64,000 bases of DNA, taken from Balaenoptera acutorostrata (taxonomy: Eukaryota > Chordata > Mammalia > Artiodactyla > Balaenopteridae). The translations under genes were made by a program, and so were the position numbers. Under the pieces are notes generated by a model, which saw only the letters and a list, made by a program, of their open reading frames with translations, had not been told where the DNA came from and searched no databases. Positions 1 to 11,798 of this stretch are shown piece after piece (the first letter of the stretch is position 1; each line of letters begins with the position of its first letter). The stretch is taken from positions 3,358,501 to 3,422,500 of the forward strand of contig NC_080079.1 in assembly GCF_949987535.1 (NCBI RefSeq), read 5' to 3'.

Positions 1-80
1 TAGCTGACGAGTCTGAAGCCCAGACACGTTAAGACACTTTCCCAGAGTTACACAGGCAGTAAACAGCAGAGCCAGGACCC
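1..80 (-). repeat. MIR-like SINE remnant
   Basis: The stretch reads like the minus-strand core of a MIR: a degraded gaggcccagagaggttaag segment, then 'ttacacaggcagtaaacagcagagccagga', which matches the usual 'cacacagctagtaagtggcagagcc' motif. It is ancient and truncated by the window edge. Identified by eye only. Confidence 0.5.
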
Positions 81-1500
81 CAACAAACAGAAGCATCCTT
101 CGTGCTTAGCTCCTGTGGTCTTAAATGTTGTCAGAATTACTGTTTATATCACAAATATGTGTTGAGATTTTAGTAAGACACAGGGAAATCACAGAAGTCT
201 TCCTTTGGAAGTTCTGTTTAAGTTTGGATATATAAGTCCTTATGTTTTCTAATTATGCAGCAAGCACTTTATCATCAAGACCCTCTCTTGAGTCCATAAA
301 CATTTATTGAGCATCTACTATGGAGCCTTCATTAGCTGCCAAAATGCAGATGATCTAACCCCAGTGGAAAAAGGATGGAGAGACCACCAATGGAAGATAA
401 GAATGTTTACATCCGTGGAGGGATTTCTTGGAGGTTTTCAGGGGAGGGCAATAATCTAATTCCTCCGGTGGGGCTTGGGAAAGCCAAATCCGGCTGACAC
501 TTTATGAATAAGGAAAAAGTCTTTCTCTTACCAGCTGGTTTTTAGTTAGCCGATGCCAACAGTACAGATGGCACTCAGAGCCAAAGGCAGGGGTAAGGTC
601 ATGTAGGGAGAGAGAAAAGGGTGAGAGCGGAATGGGTCTTGAGAAACTCGGCTATTTAAGGGAGAAAGAGGAGAGACTGAGTTGGGTGAGAGGAAGCCAG
701 AGAGGTAGGAAGAAAATCGGAAAGGGAAGGAGCCACAGAAACCGAGGGAAGGAAGTGCTGTAAGGAGAGGAGAGCTTAGTAGTGCTGGATGCAGCAAGGG
801 ATTGCGGAGGAGGAGGCTTTGCAGAGCCCATTTGATGTAGAAGTGGGAGGTCATCAGACTTTGCTCAGAGAGGTGGGGGAGGAACAGGGGAGAACCAGCC
901 TTGGGGACGTAGGAGGTTGGGAAGTGTAGACAGCACAGGAGGGTGACTTGGGGAGGAGTTTGCTTTAGGGTGAAGGACATGAGAGGGAGGCATCTGGGAG
1001 GGGTGTGGGGTCCAGGGGAGTTTTTTTGTTGCGTTTTTTTCAGACTCATTGAAGGAAGAATCTAGTAGGGATGTTAAAGACACAGGAGGGAGAAGGAATG
1101 AAGGTCAGTACAGGGGCTTTTAAAGGCAGGAAGGATCGAGCATCCTGATGGAGGATTCAAGTTAGAACATTTCATTTTAATATTTTGAAAACTTGTCCCT
1201 TACCCAGCGTTTGGCCCATCACTAAAATATTTAGCAATTATGAAAGAGGCTTTCTCTCTCTGCATAAATCACTGATCACAAAGCATTACGTGTCTGTGTA
1301 AGCAAATATTCTGCCCTGGTAAGGTGTTGTAGGTGTGTCTCGTCAAACTCTCCTGAAAGCTACATCTGCTTCCACGACTGTTTCTCAGCATCTTCACTTG
1401 CGTCCCTGGTGAGCATCTGTAAAGACCCAAAAGCGCGGTCTCCAGCAGCAGCCCACCTCCCTCTCTGGACACTTGCTACATTGTGTGTCAGTTCTGTTTT
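81..1500. other. Unique sequence with a purine-rich tract
   Basis: No gene or clear repeat is seen. Bases about 590-1120 are strongly purine-rich on the plus strand (runs of gggag, gaagg, agagg). This removes stops from the complementary strand and explains a 167-codon Ser/Pro/Leu-rich frame there. A short MIR/L2-like piece ('catttattgagcatctacta') lies near 300-330. Confidence 0.5.
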
Positions 1501-1818
1501 CATGTTGGCCAGCTTTTCCTGGAAAGGGTCAGATCGTAAATCTTTTTGTCTCTGCAGACGCTACAGTCTCAGTTACAATTACTCAATCCCACCCACGCGG
1601 CTCAGAAACAACCATAGACCATAAGTAAACGCCCATGTACATGGCTGTGTCCCAGTAAAACTTCATTATGGACACAGAAATTGGAATTTCATGTAATTTT
1701 CACATCACAAAATATTATTTTTGTTTGGAAGTTTTCAACCATTAAAAAATGTGAAACCTACATAGAAAACAGGCGGTAGGCTGGCTTTGGCCTGTGGGCA
1801 TAGTTTGCCAGGCTGCCC
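1500..1818 (+). mobile_element. hAT-Charlie non-autonomous DNA transposon (MER-type)
   Basis: The order of motifs fits the MER family related to Charlie: a degraded 'gcaaactttttctgtaaagggccagatag' start (here 'cttttcctggaaagggtcagatcg'), 'ccatagaccataagtaaacg', 'ggctgtgtcccagtaaaactt', then an internal part absent from the shorter copy at 59.77 kb. It ends 'ggcctgtgggcatagtttgccaggc'. It is non-coding. The exact MER subfamily cannot be fixed without a library. Confidence 0.75.
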
Positions 1819-2204
1819 TAGGCGGTTTCTCCTGGGAGAGGGTCTGTAATCTGTTGTCACTGTGTCCCTCCTTCTAGCCCAGTGATGAGTAAAAGAATGA
1901 GTGATGGACCTGTTTAAGCTTTTATATTTTCATTTATAGGATGTCCCCAGTGGTAAAAGTCCTTTAGGATGTAACTGAAATTCTCTTCTGGTCTTCTTAG
2001 GGGACACGATGTGTACCCACAACTGATGACATAACTGTCCTCTGAGAACCAGAGCATCCTTTCTGATATTAATTGGGTTCCAAGTAATTAAGTTCAAGTA
2101 TTGTCCTCAGTAGCAGACTATACTCCTTTCCTTCTCAAATTCCCCCGTAAATATCAGTACAGAATAAAATTGAGTCTTTCAGCCTGGTTCTTAATAAGGA
2201 TTAA

Positions 2205-2415
2205 AAAAAAACCACCCCAGCTGCATAGCACAGGGAGATCAGCTTGGTGCTTTGTGACCACCTAGAGGGGTGGGATAGGGAGGGTGGGAGGGAATGCAAG
2301 AGGGAGGGGATATGGGGATATATGTATATGTATAGCTGATTCACTTCGTTATACAGCAGAAACTAACACACCATTGTAAAGCAATTATACTCCAATAAAG
2401 ATGTTAAAAAAACAA
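2205..2415 (+). mobile_element. 5'-truncated L1, 3' UTR only
   Basis: This is the plus-strand copy of the same 3' UTR that ends the full-length L1 at 51.4 kb. It contains 'gcacagggagatcagcttgg', the purine-rich stretch, 'gctgattcacttcgttatacag', 'gcaattatactccaataaag' and an A-rich tail. About 190 bp survive. No convincing target-site duplication was found. It is the only recent L1 in the plus orientation. Confidence 0.85.
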
Positions 2416-4849
2416 AACAAAACACCCCACCCTACCTGAATATGCAGAATATGCTGCTTTATGTAAGCGTGTTGGGATCCTCTCCTGAAAGAGGCAGTGT
2501 GGCCTCTGTGTAGCTTCTGTGCGGGGTGTGAGCTCAGGGGCCCAGAGTGACCCTGCTCCGCGCTGTCAGCTTGTCATGCCAGGGAAGGTGGCCCTGCGTG
2601 GCCCTGTATTTCCCATCAGGGAAGAACCCGCCTTGAAGATCGTCATTCCTCTCACCTGGGAAGGGAGAGAATCATGACATTTCCCTGCCTCTTTCTCAAC
2701 TAGAATTAAATTAGAGAATTCCAGAGAAACAATGAATTATTATTATTTTTTTAGTAGACTAAAAACGTATAAGTATACTAAAAACTGTTTTTATATGAAC
2801 AGATTTTTCATTGCTTATCTGAAGTTCAAGTCTAACTGGGCACCCTGGGCTTTGATTTGCTGAATCTGGCCGTGCTCTGCGAGAGTCAGTCACTCAGGGG
2901 TAGGAACAGGCCTGCAAAAAACCACGCCACCTCTGCCGGTTCTGTGTAATTCATAAAACTTTTATTAGTTCCTACTCTTTGCTCTTTCTCAGTTTTTCTG
3001 CCTCCCTGGCTCCTACAGGCAGATTCTGTGGAGATGCTAGAAAGGGGAAAAGCCAACAGGCCCCGTGCGTTGGCTGCGTGTGAGATGCTGTGATGGCCTC
3101 TGCCGGGGCCCCAGGGCAGGTACTTTATCCTCACTTGGGATTTGGGGAATGAGAAACCGAGCCTCTGGAGGGTTCGCCGCTCTCCAAGGCCTCCTGGGTA
3201 GAAAGCGGAGGAGCTGCCTTGCAGAAGCAGGAGGGGCCGCCCTGTGTGGCCCCTGAGCGGGAGGGGTCCTGTGGGGGAAGGACTCGGATGCCACAAGCCC
3301 CGGAGGGGCTGCCGGGGGTGGGGGTGGGGGGATCTGGAAGGGCGGAGGGCCAGCAGTCTGCCAGGGAGCGAAAAGAGCCTGGCCAGGAAGGGCTCAGAGA
3401 AAGCTGCGCACTGCACCCCGAAACCAGAGCTCTTGAGGTCCACTCCTTCCCATGCCGATACCCCGAACTTCGCTTCACTCTTTGCCTGAAAGCCGCTGTG
3501 GCCAGTGACAGCTAAAGACATGAGCTAAATTCTTCCATATTTCAGAAAGCTTGGGAAGTCACACCTGGGGGCCCACGCAGCAGAGGCAACAGGAAGACAG
3601 TATGGGTTTGGGTAAATATATCTCCCTCCTGGCTCACGTGATTCCCCCCCCCCACCCCCCGAGAAGGTTTTAGACACAGGTCATTATTGATGTATTGGAA
3701 GCATCTTCAGCCATATCAGGTGGGGTGGGGACCAGGATGCCTAATGGCTGATGCGTCTGCTCCCACAGCCTGCATGATTGATACCCGGTCCTGCTGCCAA
3801 CGCAAACGTGTGCTGTGCCCATTCATCTTGGCCGAAATATGGATGTATATCGACGACGTACCCATTAAAGGCCCCAGGCTTCGGAGACATAGATCAGATT
3901 AGATAAGGCCCTAAGTTTCCTCTTTTAAAGTATGCAGAGAAAAAGGAGTTCAAAATACCAAGTGCTGATGAGGATTAAAGGTCTAGGAGGAATTGACAGA
4001 CATCTTGGAATTCAGAATTAATGCTTTAAACTTTAGGCTTCTTTGGCAATCAATACATTCACAAAACTCCCATTAATGTTCACAGGGGTTAAAACGTGCA
4101 TATCACCCAAAGACCATCTATTTTCGAGTCGTCAGTGCCGGGTGTGATGCGGGCTGTCTTCTCTGGAAGACGGGCAAGATGCAGAGAAGAGCCGCCTGGG
4201 TGGAATTTTGTACCGTTAAGGTGGAAGCGATCTAATTGCAGATTTCGTCACACTGACTACATTTTGATCCCAGGCAGACCTCCCCTAAGTCTGTCTAATT
4301 CTCCAGCTGGCAGCAATCCAGAGCAGACCTCAGTTCTGGAACTTTCTACACTCCTCCTGACCCCTGACAAGTCCAGGTGGCTGCCCCCACCCGTTCCACC
4401 TCTGTCTGAGTCCATCATCCTTAATATGAAGTCCTTCGAAAGGAGGGGGCCAGGGACCAAGAGTCACCCTCTGCCAGCCCCGGACCACTGACACACAGCC
4501 TGTAATTTATCATAAAAGGTTACCAGGTTTAGCTGTCCCACTGTAGTATTAATCAGATCGTTTTGGCAGGTTGGATTTCACTACCTAAAAATATTCATTA
4601 CATTTGGACTGCTTTATAAACAGTAGCATTTCCTTCCGTTTTTTAGAGAAAAATTTGTATGATCTTGCCTACTTGCCAGTCCTGGCTGCGGCGTAAAGTT
4701 AGTTGCCGTCTTATCAGAACTATGGGTCATATTCTCAGTGGTAGGATGTGTCTTAGTGGTTACTAGACACCTGTGCAAATTCATAGACCTGGAAGCCAGC
4801 AGATGCTCCCAGCTACACACAAATATACCCTACAGAGGGGCTACAGTTC
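2416..4849. other. Unique sequence, GC-rich patch at 3.04-3.46 kb
   Basis: No recognisable gene. Overlapping frames on both strands at 2886-3521 come from a GC-rich patch and look like chance frames, because no family motif is visible in any of them. A C-run at about 3645-3660 could form a G-quadruplex on the minus strand. A 131-codon plus frame at 4096-4491 has no recognisable domain. Confidence 0.5.
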
Positions 4850-6210
4850 TCTTTATGAAAATAATTTTTTAAAAAATTGGGAAACATTTTGAGCATTCTG
4901 AGAATATAGAGAATAATAGACATATACCTGTATACCCACCATCTTTATGATATCATAGATGAAATGGAGGAATCCTGTGTGCCCCTCTGTGATCCCAACC
5001 CCTCCCTCCATCCCAGAGGTAGCCCCCAATATGAATTTATTCTTTATCATTTTTATGCATATTTTTATACTTTTCCAACATATTTATGTATCAGTAAATG
5101 TTGTCTATGATAGTTTGAAGATATAAATAAATAAATGGTATCATATTGCATTTATCCCTAGATTTTTTTACTCAACATTATATTTTTGAGATTATATATA
5201 TAATTCTAGGTCATTTATTTTATCCACCCTATGTTCTCTCATTGTAGGAATTAACACAATTTATTCATTCTCCTATTAATGGACATTTAGCTTATTTCCC
5301 ATTATTCCTTATAACCGGTAATGTGGTTGTAGACATTCTTGCACTTGTCTCGTTCACACTCTTGTACCTGTGAGCAAGAGTTTGTACCAAGAAACCACAT
5401 TGCTAAGTCATAGGGCACCACTGTTTCCAACTTTGTTAGATATTCCTAAATCACTTTCCAAAATGATGTACCATTGTACATTACTACTAGCAAGTATGAA
5501 AATCCCTCTTTTTTTTTTTTTTCTTCATACTTGACCTACAGTTGTAATGGCCAAATTTGAAAATGTTTGCCAGTCTGATGGATATAGACGTGTCGCTCAT
5601 CCCTTCGGTTTGTACTTCCCCGATTACTCAGGAGGCAGTGTCTCATCTGCATTTACTGGACATTTAGTTTCCTTCTGCAAACTTCCTGTTCCTATTACTT
5701 GGCCATTTTTATGTTGGAATATCTGTTTTTTCTCTTATTGATTAGAAATACTTCAAAACTACTTCAAAATATGCACATTTGCATATAATAATTTATTTAT
5801 TATGTACATTGTGGATATTTTCTTCCAGTCTATGGCTTGTTTTTCTGCTGTTTTTTGTTTGTTTGTTTGTTTTACAGTGTCTTTTGATGTGCAGATATTT
5901 TAATATCAATATTGTCAAAATTATTAATCTTTTAATGTATACCTTATGCTTTTTATATTTGTTTAAGAAACCTTTCTTTGTCATAAGAGCCTAAAGATAT
6001 TCTACTGAATGTTAGTATAAAAATGTAAAATTTGATTTTCACAATTTGGGCTTGAATCCATCTGTGACACAGTTGAATGTGGAGAGTAAAGTAGGGATCT
6101 CATTTTACATTTTTCTTATGGATAACCAGTTGTCACAGCTGCATTGATTGAATAGTCCATCATTTCACTATTAAAACATTTTTATTGTAAAATTTACCAT
6201 ACAAGCGGAA

Positions 6211-6215
<5 letters not shown>

Positions 6216-6253
<38 letters not shown>

Positions 6254-6260
6254 ACACACA
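6216..6260. repeat. (CA)n microsatellite
   Basis: About 22 CA units with one 'cata' interruption, lying just inside a degraded L1 3' UTR-like segment. Confidence 0.95.
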
Positions 6261-7014
6261 TTTAAGGATTATAATAAGATAATAAAGCAAAATAATAAAC
6301 CATCATCTGTGTTATGACACAGAACATTAACAATATCTTAGAACATTTCTGCAGGACACTCCCTGATTTTATCCCCTTCCCTCCTCCCTCCCAATTTTTA
6401 TGATAATTGGTCCCTTGGTTTTCTTTACTGTTTTCTGCATGTATATATATCCTTACACAATATATTCTTTAGCTTTGCCTTTCTTTACATTTCATAAGAG
6501 TGGAAATATTCTATGTGTATTATTTTTTACTTTCATTATGTTCCATTGGTCCTTTATTTTCTCTAGAGAAAGAATTTGTTGTCTTATCTGATATAATTTT
6601 ATAATAGCTTTGACATCTGGGACGGCACATCTCCTCCCACTGTTAATTTTCTTCAACATTCTCTTGACTACTCTTGACCCTTTGCTCTTTCATTTGAATT
6701 TTAAGATAAGCTTGTAAAGTTCTATAAAAAATCCTGTTGGTATTGTAATTACATTGACCTTATTACTTTTGACAGATTTGACATATTTATGACATAAAAT
6801 GTTGTAATTCATGTCCATAATATGTCTTTTCATTTATTCTGGTCTTGTTTTACATCTTTTGATAATATGTAGTTCTGTTCTCATATGTCTTTTTTAGGTT
6901 TATTTCTAAAGACCTTTCATATTGTTATTGTGAATGGGAACGTTAACATTTATATTGTATAGTAGGATGTTTGGTGATGGACATGCTGTTGGTTTTTATT
7001 TGTTCATTTTTGTA

Positions 7015-7495
7015 TGATTATGTATTGCTGCTGTAAAAAAAAGTATCACAAATGTAGAATATTAAAGCAGCATACATTTATAATTGTATATCTTTGTAGG
7101 TCAGAAGTCTGGCAGACCTCACTGGGATAAAATGAAGATGTCAGTAGGATTGTATTCCTTTCTGGAGGCTTGAGGGAGAATCTGTTTCCTTGCCTTTTTC
7201 CACTCTCTGGAGGCCACTCATATTCCTGGGTTCATGGTCTTCTTCTTCCACCTTCAGGTGGAAGCAATATTACATCTCTCTGACCTTCCTTCCACTGTCG
7301 CATCTCCACTTTTACAATGGAATTAGATTGGGCCCACTTTGTATAATCCAGGATAATCTCTCCATCTCCAGATCCTTAATCCTAATCATGTCTGCAAAGT
7401 CCATTTTGCCAGGTAAGGTAGCATATTCACAGGTTTTGGGAATTAGAACATGGACATCTTTGGGGACCATTATTCTGCCTACTATCATTTGATAT
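7015..7495 (-). mobile_element. MLT1-type (ERVL-MaLR) LTR
   Basis: The minus-strand order of a MaLR LTR is visible: 'attgctgctgtaaaaaaaagtatcacaaa', 'gtcagaagtctgg', 'tccctttctggagg', 'ataatccaggataatctct', 'aagtccattttgccaggtaagg', and 'ggggaccattattctgccta'. It is a solo LTR without internal sequence. It sits within the old L1, so it inserted later. A similar LTR lies at 13.46-13.97 kb. Confidence 0.65.
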
Positions 7496-8269
7496 CTAAT
7501 AACCATGCTGAACTATCACTATTTCTAATATTTATATGTAAATTGTCTTGAATTTATAAATAGACTATTATATCATCTCTTCTTTTGCTATTTCTAAAAC
7601 AATGATGTATTTTTCTTTTCTTATTGCATTGGATAGAATCTCTAGAGCAATGTTAAATGTAAGTAGTGATAGCAGGCATCCTTGTCTTATCCTCAGTTTT
7701 AAGGAGACCTTCTAAAGTCTCATGTGATGTTTGTGTGATGTATGTAGTAAATATTGAGTAAGTGTCCTTTGTCAGGTTAAGGGAGTTCCTTATTATTTGT
7801 AGTTCATAGTTTACAAATATTGTAATTGTGGATTTGTTAATTTATCCTTATGATATTGCCAGTTTGGGCTTGTTATGTTTTGGAGCTATGTTGTTGAAGG
7901 GTACAGTTTATAATTGTTGATACCTTCTTGATGAATTTTTTCCCCTATGATATAGTGTCACTTTTTATGGCAATTAATACTTTTTTGGCTTAAATTGCAT
8001 TTTATTTTATATTAATATACCAACCCCCCCCCTTTACTTTTGGATAGTATGTGTGTATTAGATCTTTTTCTTTATTTTCAATTTATCTGTGTGGATTTGT
8101 CTTATGTGTGTTCCTTATAAGTGGTGTATACCTAGATTTCTTAAAAATCCAATCAGATAACATCTTTTAATAGGTAAATTTAATCCATTAATATTTGTTG
8201 TGATTAATTAACAGAAACGTTTGGTCTTATGTTTACCATCTTATTTTATTTTTTGTTAGTATAAATTTC

Positions 8270-8411
8270 TTTCTTTCCCCTTCCTTCCTTCCTTCCTCTC
8301 TCCCTCCCTCCCACCCTCCTTCCCTCCTTCCCTCCTTCCTTCTTTCTTCCTTTCTTTTCTTTTCTTTTTGTTCCTTTCCCTCCCCTTTCTCTCTTTCTTT
8401 CTTTCTTTCTC
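8270..8411. repeat. Pyrimidine-rich simple repeat (TTCC/TCCC/TTTC)n
   Basis: About 140 bases with almost only C and T on the plus strand, built from ttcc, ccct and tttc units. It lies in the L1 stack and is non-coding. Such mirror-like tracts can adopt triplex DNA and are prone to slippage. Confidence 0.9.
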
Positions 8412-8855
8412 ATTACTTTGAAAATTGATGAAAAGTTTTATGAGAAATTTTTACCCTTCTGCCAAGCTATAGATTGTATCTCCATTCTTTTGGTGATTAT
8501 CCTTAAAATTTTAAGATATTTAACTAAAATTTTTGTAACAAAGGCTACAGTTGTTCAGTATTTCTATTTTCTTTCTTCTGACCACATTAAGACCTTAGCA
8601 TATGTGTACTGTTGTTTGAGTTTTACCACTATTGTTTAATACAAAAAGTTATGTTAAAAATTAACAGTTAAATTTACCCATATTTTCTCAGTTGCATGGC
8701 TCATTTTTGCTTCTCATTTCCCATAAGTTTCTTTTGCATTTACTTTTTCTCCTCCTGAATGCATACTGTCATAGTTTTTTTTTAACTGAGATCTGTAGGG
8801 TGTAAATTCATGAATTCTTTGTATATGTAAAAATGTCTTTATTTTGCTTTTACTT

Positions 8856-10290
8856 TTTTTATGGTTGCAATTTTTTATTGTGATAAAGTATTCATAACAT
8901 AAAATTTACCATTTTAAGCATTTTTAAGTGTACAGTTCCATGGCATATTTATATTCACTTTGTTGTCCAACCGTTACCATCATCCATCTCCAGAATTTTT
9001 CATCTTCCCAAACTGCAACTCTTTACCCATTAACAATAACTTTCCTTTCTTTCCTTCCCTCTTTGCCCTGGCAACCACCATTCTACTTTCTGTCTCCATG
9101 AATTTGTCTATTCTAGGGACCTCATATAAGTGGAACCACAGAATATTTGTCCTACTGTGTCTGGCTTATTTCACTTAGCATAATGTCTTCAAGGTTCATC
9201 CACGTAGCACGTATCAGAATTTCAGTACTTTTTTTTTCTTCCTAAATTTTTTGTTTATTTATGTTTTATACAGCAGGTTCTTATTAGTTATCTATTTTAT
9301 ACGTATTAGTGTATATATGTCAATCCCAATCTCCCAATTCATCCCACCACCCCGCCCCCCCTTTCCCCCCTTGGTGTCCATACGTTTATTCTCTACATCT
9401 GTGTCTCTATTTCTGCCTTGCAAATCGGTTCATTGTACCATTTTTCTAGATTCCACATATATGTGTTAATATACGATATTTGTTTTTCTCTTTCTGACTT
9501 ACTTCACTCTGTATGACGGTCTCTAGGCAACCTAGATGCCCATCAACAGATGAATGGATAAAGAAGATGTGGTACACATATACAATGGAATATTACTCAG
9601 CCATAAAAAGGAATGAAATTGGGTCATTTGTAGAGATGTGGATGGACCTAGAGACTGTCATATAGAGTGAAGTAAGTCAGAAAGAGAAAAAAAAATCATA
9701 TATTAATGCATATATGTGGACTCTAGAAAAATGGTACAGATGAACCGGTTTGCAAGGCAGAATTTCAGTAAGGCTGAATATTCCATTGCATGTATATATC
9801 AATACCAAATTTTGTTTATCCATTCATACATCAATTGACATTTGTTTTGCTTCTGCCTTTTGGCTATTGCTAATAATGCTGCTATAAATATGGGTGTGCA
9901 AATATCTAAGTCCCTGCTTTCAGTTCTTTAGGGTGTATACCCTGGAGTGCAACTGCTGGGTCATATGGTAATTCCCTGTTTAATTTTTTGAGGAGCTGCC
10001 ATATGGTTTTCCACAGTGGCTGCATTATTTTAGATCTATACCATCAATGCATAAATGTTCCAGTTTCTCCACATCCTTGTCAACACTTGTTATTTCTGTT
10101 TTCTGTTTTTTTTGTTTTTTTTCTAATTACAGCCATCCTAATGAGTGTAAAGTAGTATCTCATTATGGTTTTGATTTACATTTCCCTAGTGATTAATGAT
10201 GTTCACTATCTTTTCATGTGCTTATTGGCCATTTGTATATCTTCTTTGGAGAAATTTCAAGTATTCTGCCCATTTTTTAATGACTAGTTT
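8856..10290 (-). mobile_element. Old L1 (second), 3' UTR plus ORF2 C-terminus, split by a younger L1
   Basis: The left part (8856-9214) begins with the 3' UTR signature 'attgtgataaagtattcata' and 'gtgtacagttccatggcat'. The right part (9771-10290) continues directly with ORF2 C-terminal sequence ('ggctgaatattccattgcat', 'gggtcatatggtaattccc', 'ttccacagtggctgcat'). The two parts join cleanly once the younger L1 and one copy of its target duplication are removed. The element sits between the ORF1 halves of the outer L1, so it inserted into that older copy. Confidence 0.75.
9215..9770 (-). mobile_element. 5'-truncated, 5'-inverted L1 (twin-priming type) with 13-bp TSD
   Basis: A perfect target-site duplication 'cagaatttcagta' occurs at 9215-9227 and 9758-9770. 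Between them, 9228-9527 is an L1 3' end in minus orientation (T-rich tail at the left, then 3' UTR and the end of ORF2). Bases about 9527-9760 are ORF2 C-terminal and early 3' UTR sequence in plus orientation. This is the signature of a twin-primed insertion. The two parts share the same L1 segment, giving inverted arms at 9413-9527 and 9647-9760. Confidence 0.88.
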
Positions 10291-11000
10291 GTTTCTGTTA
10301 TTCATTGCTTTCACTTGATTGATCGTTTGATTGGTTTGAAGTTCTTGGTTAAGGTTATATTTTTCCCCCTATCACTTTAAAGATGCTACTTTGTTGCCTT
10401 CTGGAAACTCTTGTTGCTGCTGAGAAATCTATTGCTGTTGTACTTATTCTTTTATAGGCAATCTCTTTTTTTCTTGAAGCTTTTCAGGTTGTCTCCTTAT
10501 TTTTAATGTCCTGTATTTCATTACACCATCTAGGCATAGATTATTTTTATTTACTCTGATGGGACACTCTTGCAATCTGAGGACTTATGTCTTTCTCCAA
10601 TTCTGTAAAATTCTTATCTATTATTTATTTTAAAATTTCAAATATCAGTTATTTCCTTTTCTTAGTTTTAAGAACTCCAATTTGCTGTATATTGGAGCAT
10701 CTCAATTTTTTCTCCCTGCTTCTTAACAGGTTTTCATACATTAAAACAAACTGTCACCAGTCTCTGCATTTGATGTGATCCCCAGCTCTGTCTTCCATTT
10801 TACTCTTTACTCTGGACTGCGTTCCTGTTAGTTTATCCCATCTCGTAAATTAAAACTTTTTAGTGACTATATATTTCATTTATAAGGTGTTATAATTGGT
10901 TCTCTCTCATATACATCTATTCTTACTCCATTTATTTTTCTTTTGTTCATAATTTATAATTGTTTATGGATATGTTAGATGTTTTATTTATCCCTTTAGC
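10290..11000 (-). mobile_element. Old L1, ORF1 region (continuation of outer element)
   Basis: Sequence such as 'tcactttaaagatgctactttgttgccttctgg' matches the region of old L1s near the middle of ORF1, read on the minus strand. It therefore continues the outer L1 whose ORF1 C-terminus ends near 8855. It is heavily degraded. Confidence 0.6.
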
Positions 11001-11440
11001 ATTTTAAAAATAGTTATTTTAAAGTTTTTGCTAGGCTCTCCCATAAATTTAATTGTATCTGGAATGAATTCACACTGTTGTCTTTATTGTGTGTCTTTCT
11101 TTGTATGAGCTTTGTTTTATGTGTTTTGGAATTTTGGTGTGTGGGCATTTTCTGAATGGGAGGATTTATGTTTTTGTGGCTAGCATTCATATGTTCCCGC
11201 TCTCTCTTCTTTCCTCTCTCCCTAGTGTTTTGGCTGTTGCCTGCACACATATCTCTAGCAGAAGTGGAACTTTTGCTCTGCTCTGATATTGGGCTTATTG
11301 CTGATACAGTCATAAAGCCAGTGAGGGGCAAGATTTGACTTTGACCTCTTTTCAGCTTCCTTCAGTGAGTGAAGGGAGAGGTGGGGGGGTCCCACCACAT
11401 CCTCTGCCTTCAACAGCAGTGATTTTTGGCTCAATTTTTC
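11001..11440. other. Unassigned sequence before the SINE pair
   Basis: AT-rich to mixed sequence, possibly the degraded 5' end of the old L1. The short frames on both strands show no recognisable protein. No RNA gene or promoter motif stands out. Confidence 0.4.
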
Positions 11441-11785
11441 TTTATTTTTTTTCCTATTTTTTTTTGGTTGCGTTGGGTCTTCATCGCTGTATGCGGGCTT
11501 TCTCTAGTTGCGGCGAGCGGGGGCTCCTCTTCGTTGCGGTGCGCTGCTTCTCATCGTGGTGGCTTCTCTTGTTGCGGAGCGTGGGCTCTAGGCATGCGGG
11601 CTTCAGTAGTTGTGGCACGTGGGCTCAGTAGTTGTGGCTCGTGGGCTCTAGAGCACAGGCTCAGTAGTTGTGGTGCATGGGCTTAGTTGCTCCATGGCAT
11701 GTGGGATCTTCCCGGACCAGGGCTCGAACCTGTGTCCCCTGCATTGGCAGGTGGATTCTTAACCACTGCGCACCAGGGAAGTCCC
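11441..11785 (-). mobile_element. CHR-type tRNA-derived SINE (long subfamily)
   Basis: The minus-strand head is at the right ('caccagggaagtccc'), with the pol III B box read as 'ggctcgaacc' at about 11721-11730. The body has the longer internal part with repeated 'cagtagttgtgg' motifs, and the T-rich left end is the A-tail. The right flank became the target of the neighbouring SINE. Its own target duplication is unclear. Confidence 0.9.
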
Positions 11786-11798
11786 AATTTATCTGTTT

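Larger units (their letters stand above)
4850..8855 (-). mobile_element. Old L1, 3' UTR to ORF1 C-terminus (outer element of nested stack)
   Basis: Reading rightwards, the minus-strand L1 order is seen in degraded form. First come 3' UTR sequence (4850-5100) and ORF2 C-terminal sequence ('tggacatttagcttatttccc'). Then come reverse-transcriptase-region motifs (6600-8000) and endonuclease-region sequence ('taggtaaatttaatccattaatat' near 8170). Last is the ORF1 C-terminus near 8800-8855 ('aaaatgtctttattttgc'). It is full of stops and inactive. It is interrupted by a second 3' UTR-like piece near 6170-6600, an MLT1-type LTR, a microsatellite and a pyrimidine-rich tract. ORF1-like sequence resumes at 10290. 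The exact L1M subfamily was not determined. Confidence 0.7.

Noticed and set aside
546..1049. 167-codon minus frame, Ser/Pro/Leu-rich
   Set aside because: It comes from a purine-rich plus strand that depletes stops; no domain, and a second overlapping frame has the same bias.
2886..3521. 211-codon minus frame with five overlapping frames on both strands
   Set aside because: GC-rich patch; open frames in several phases at once with no recognisable motif point to chance.
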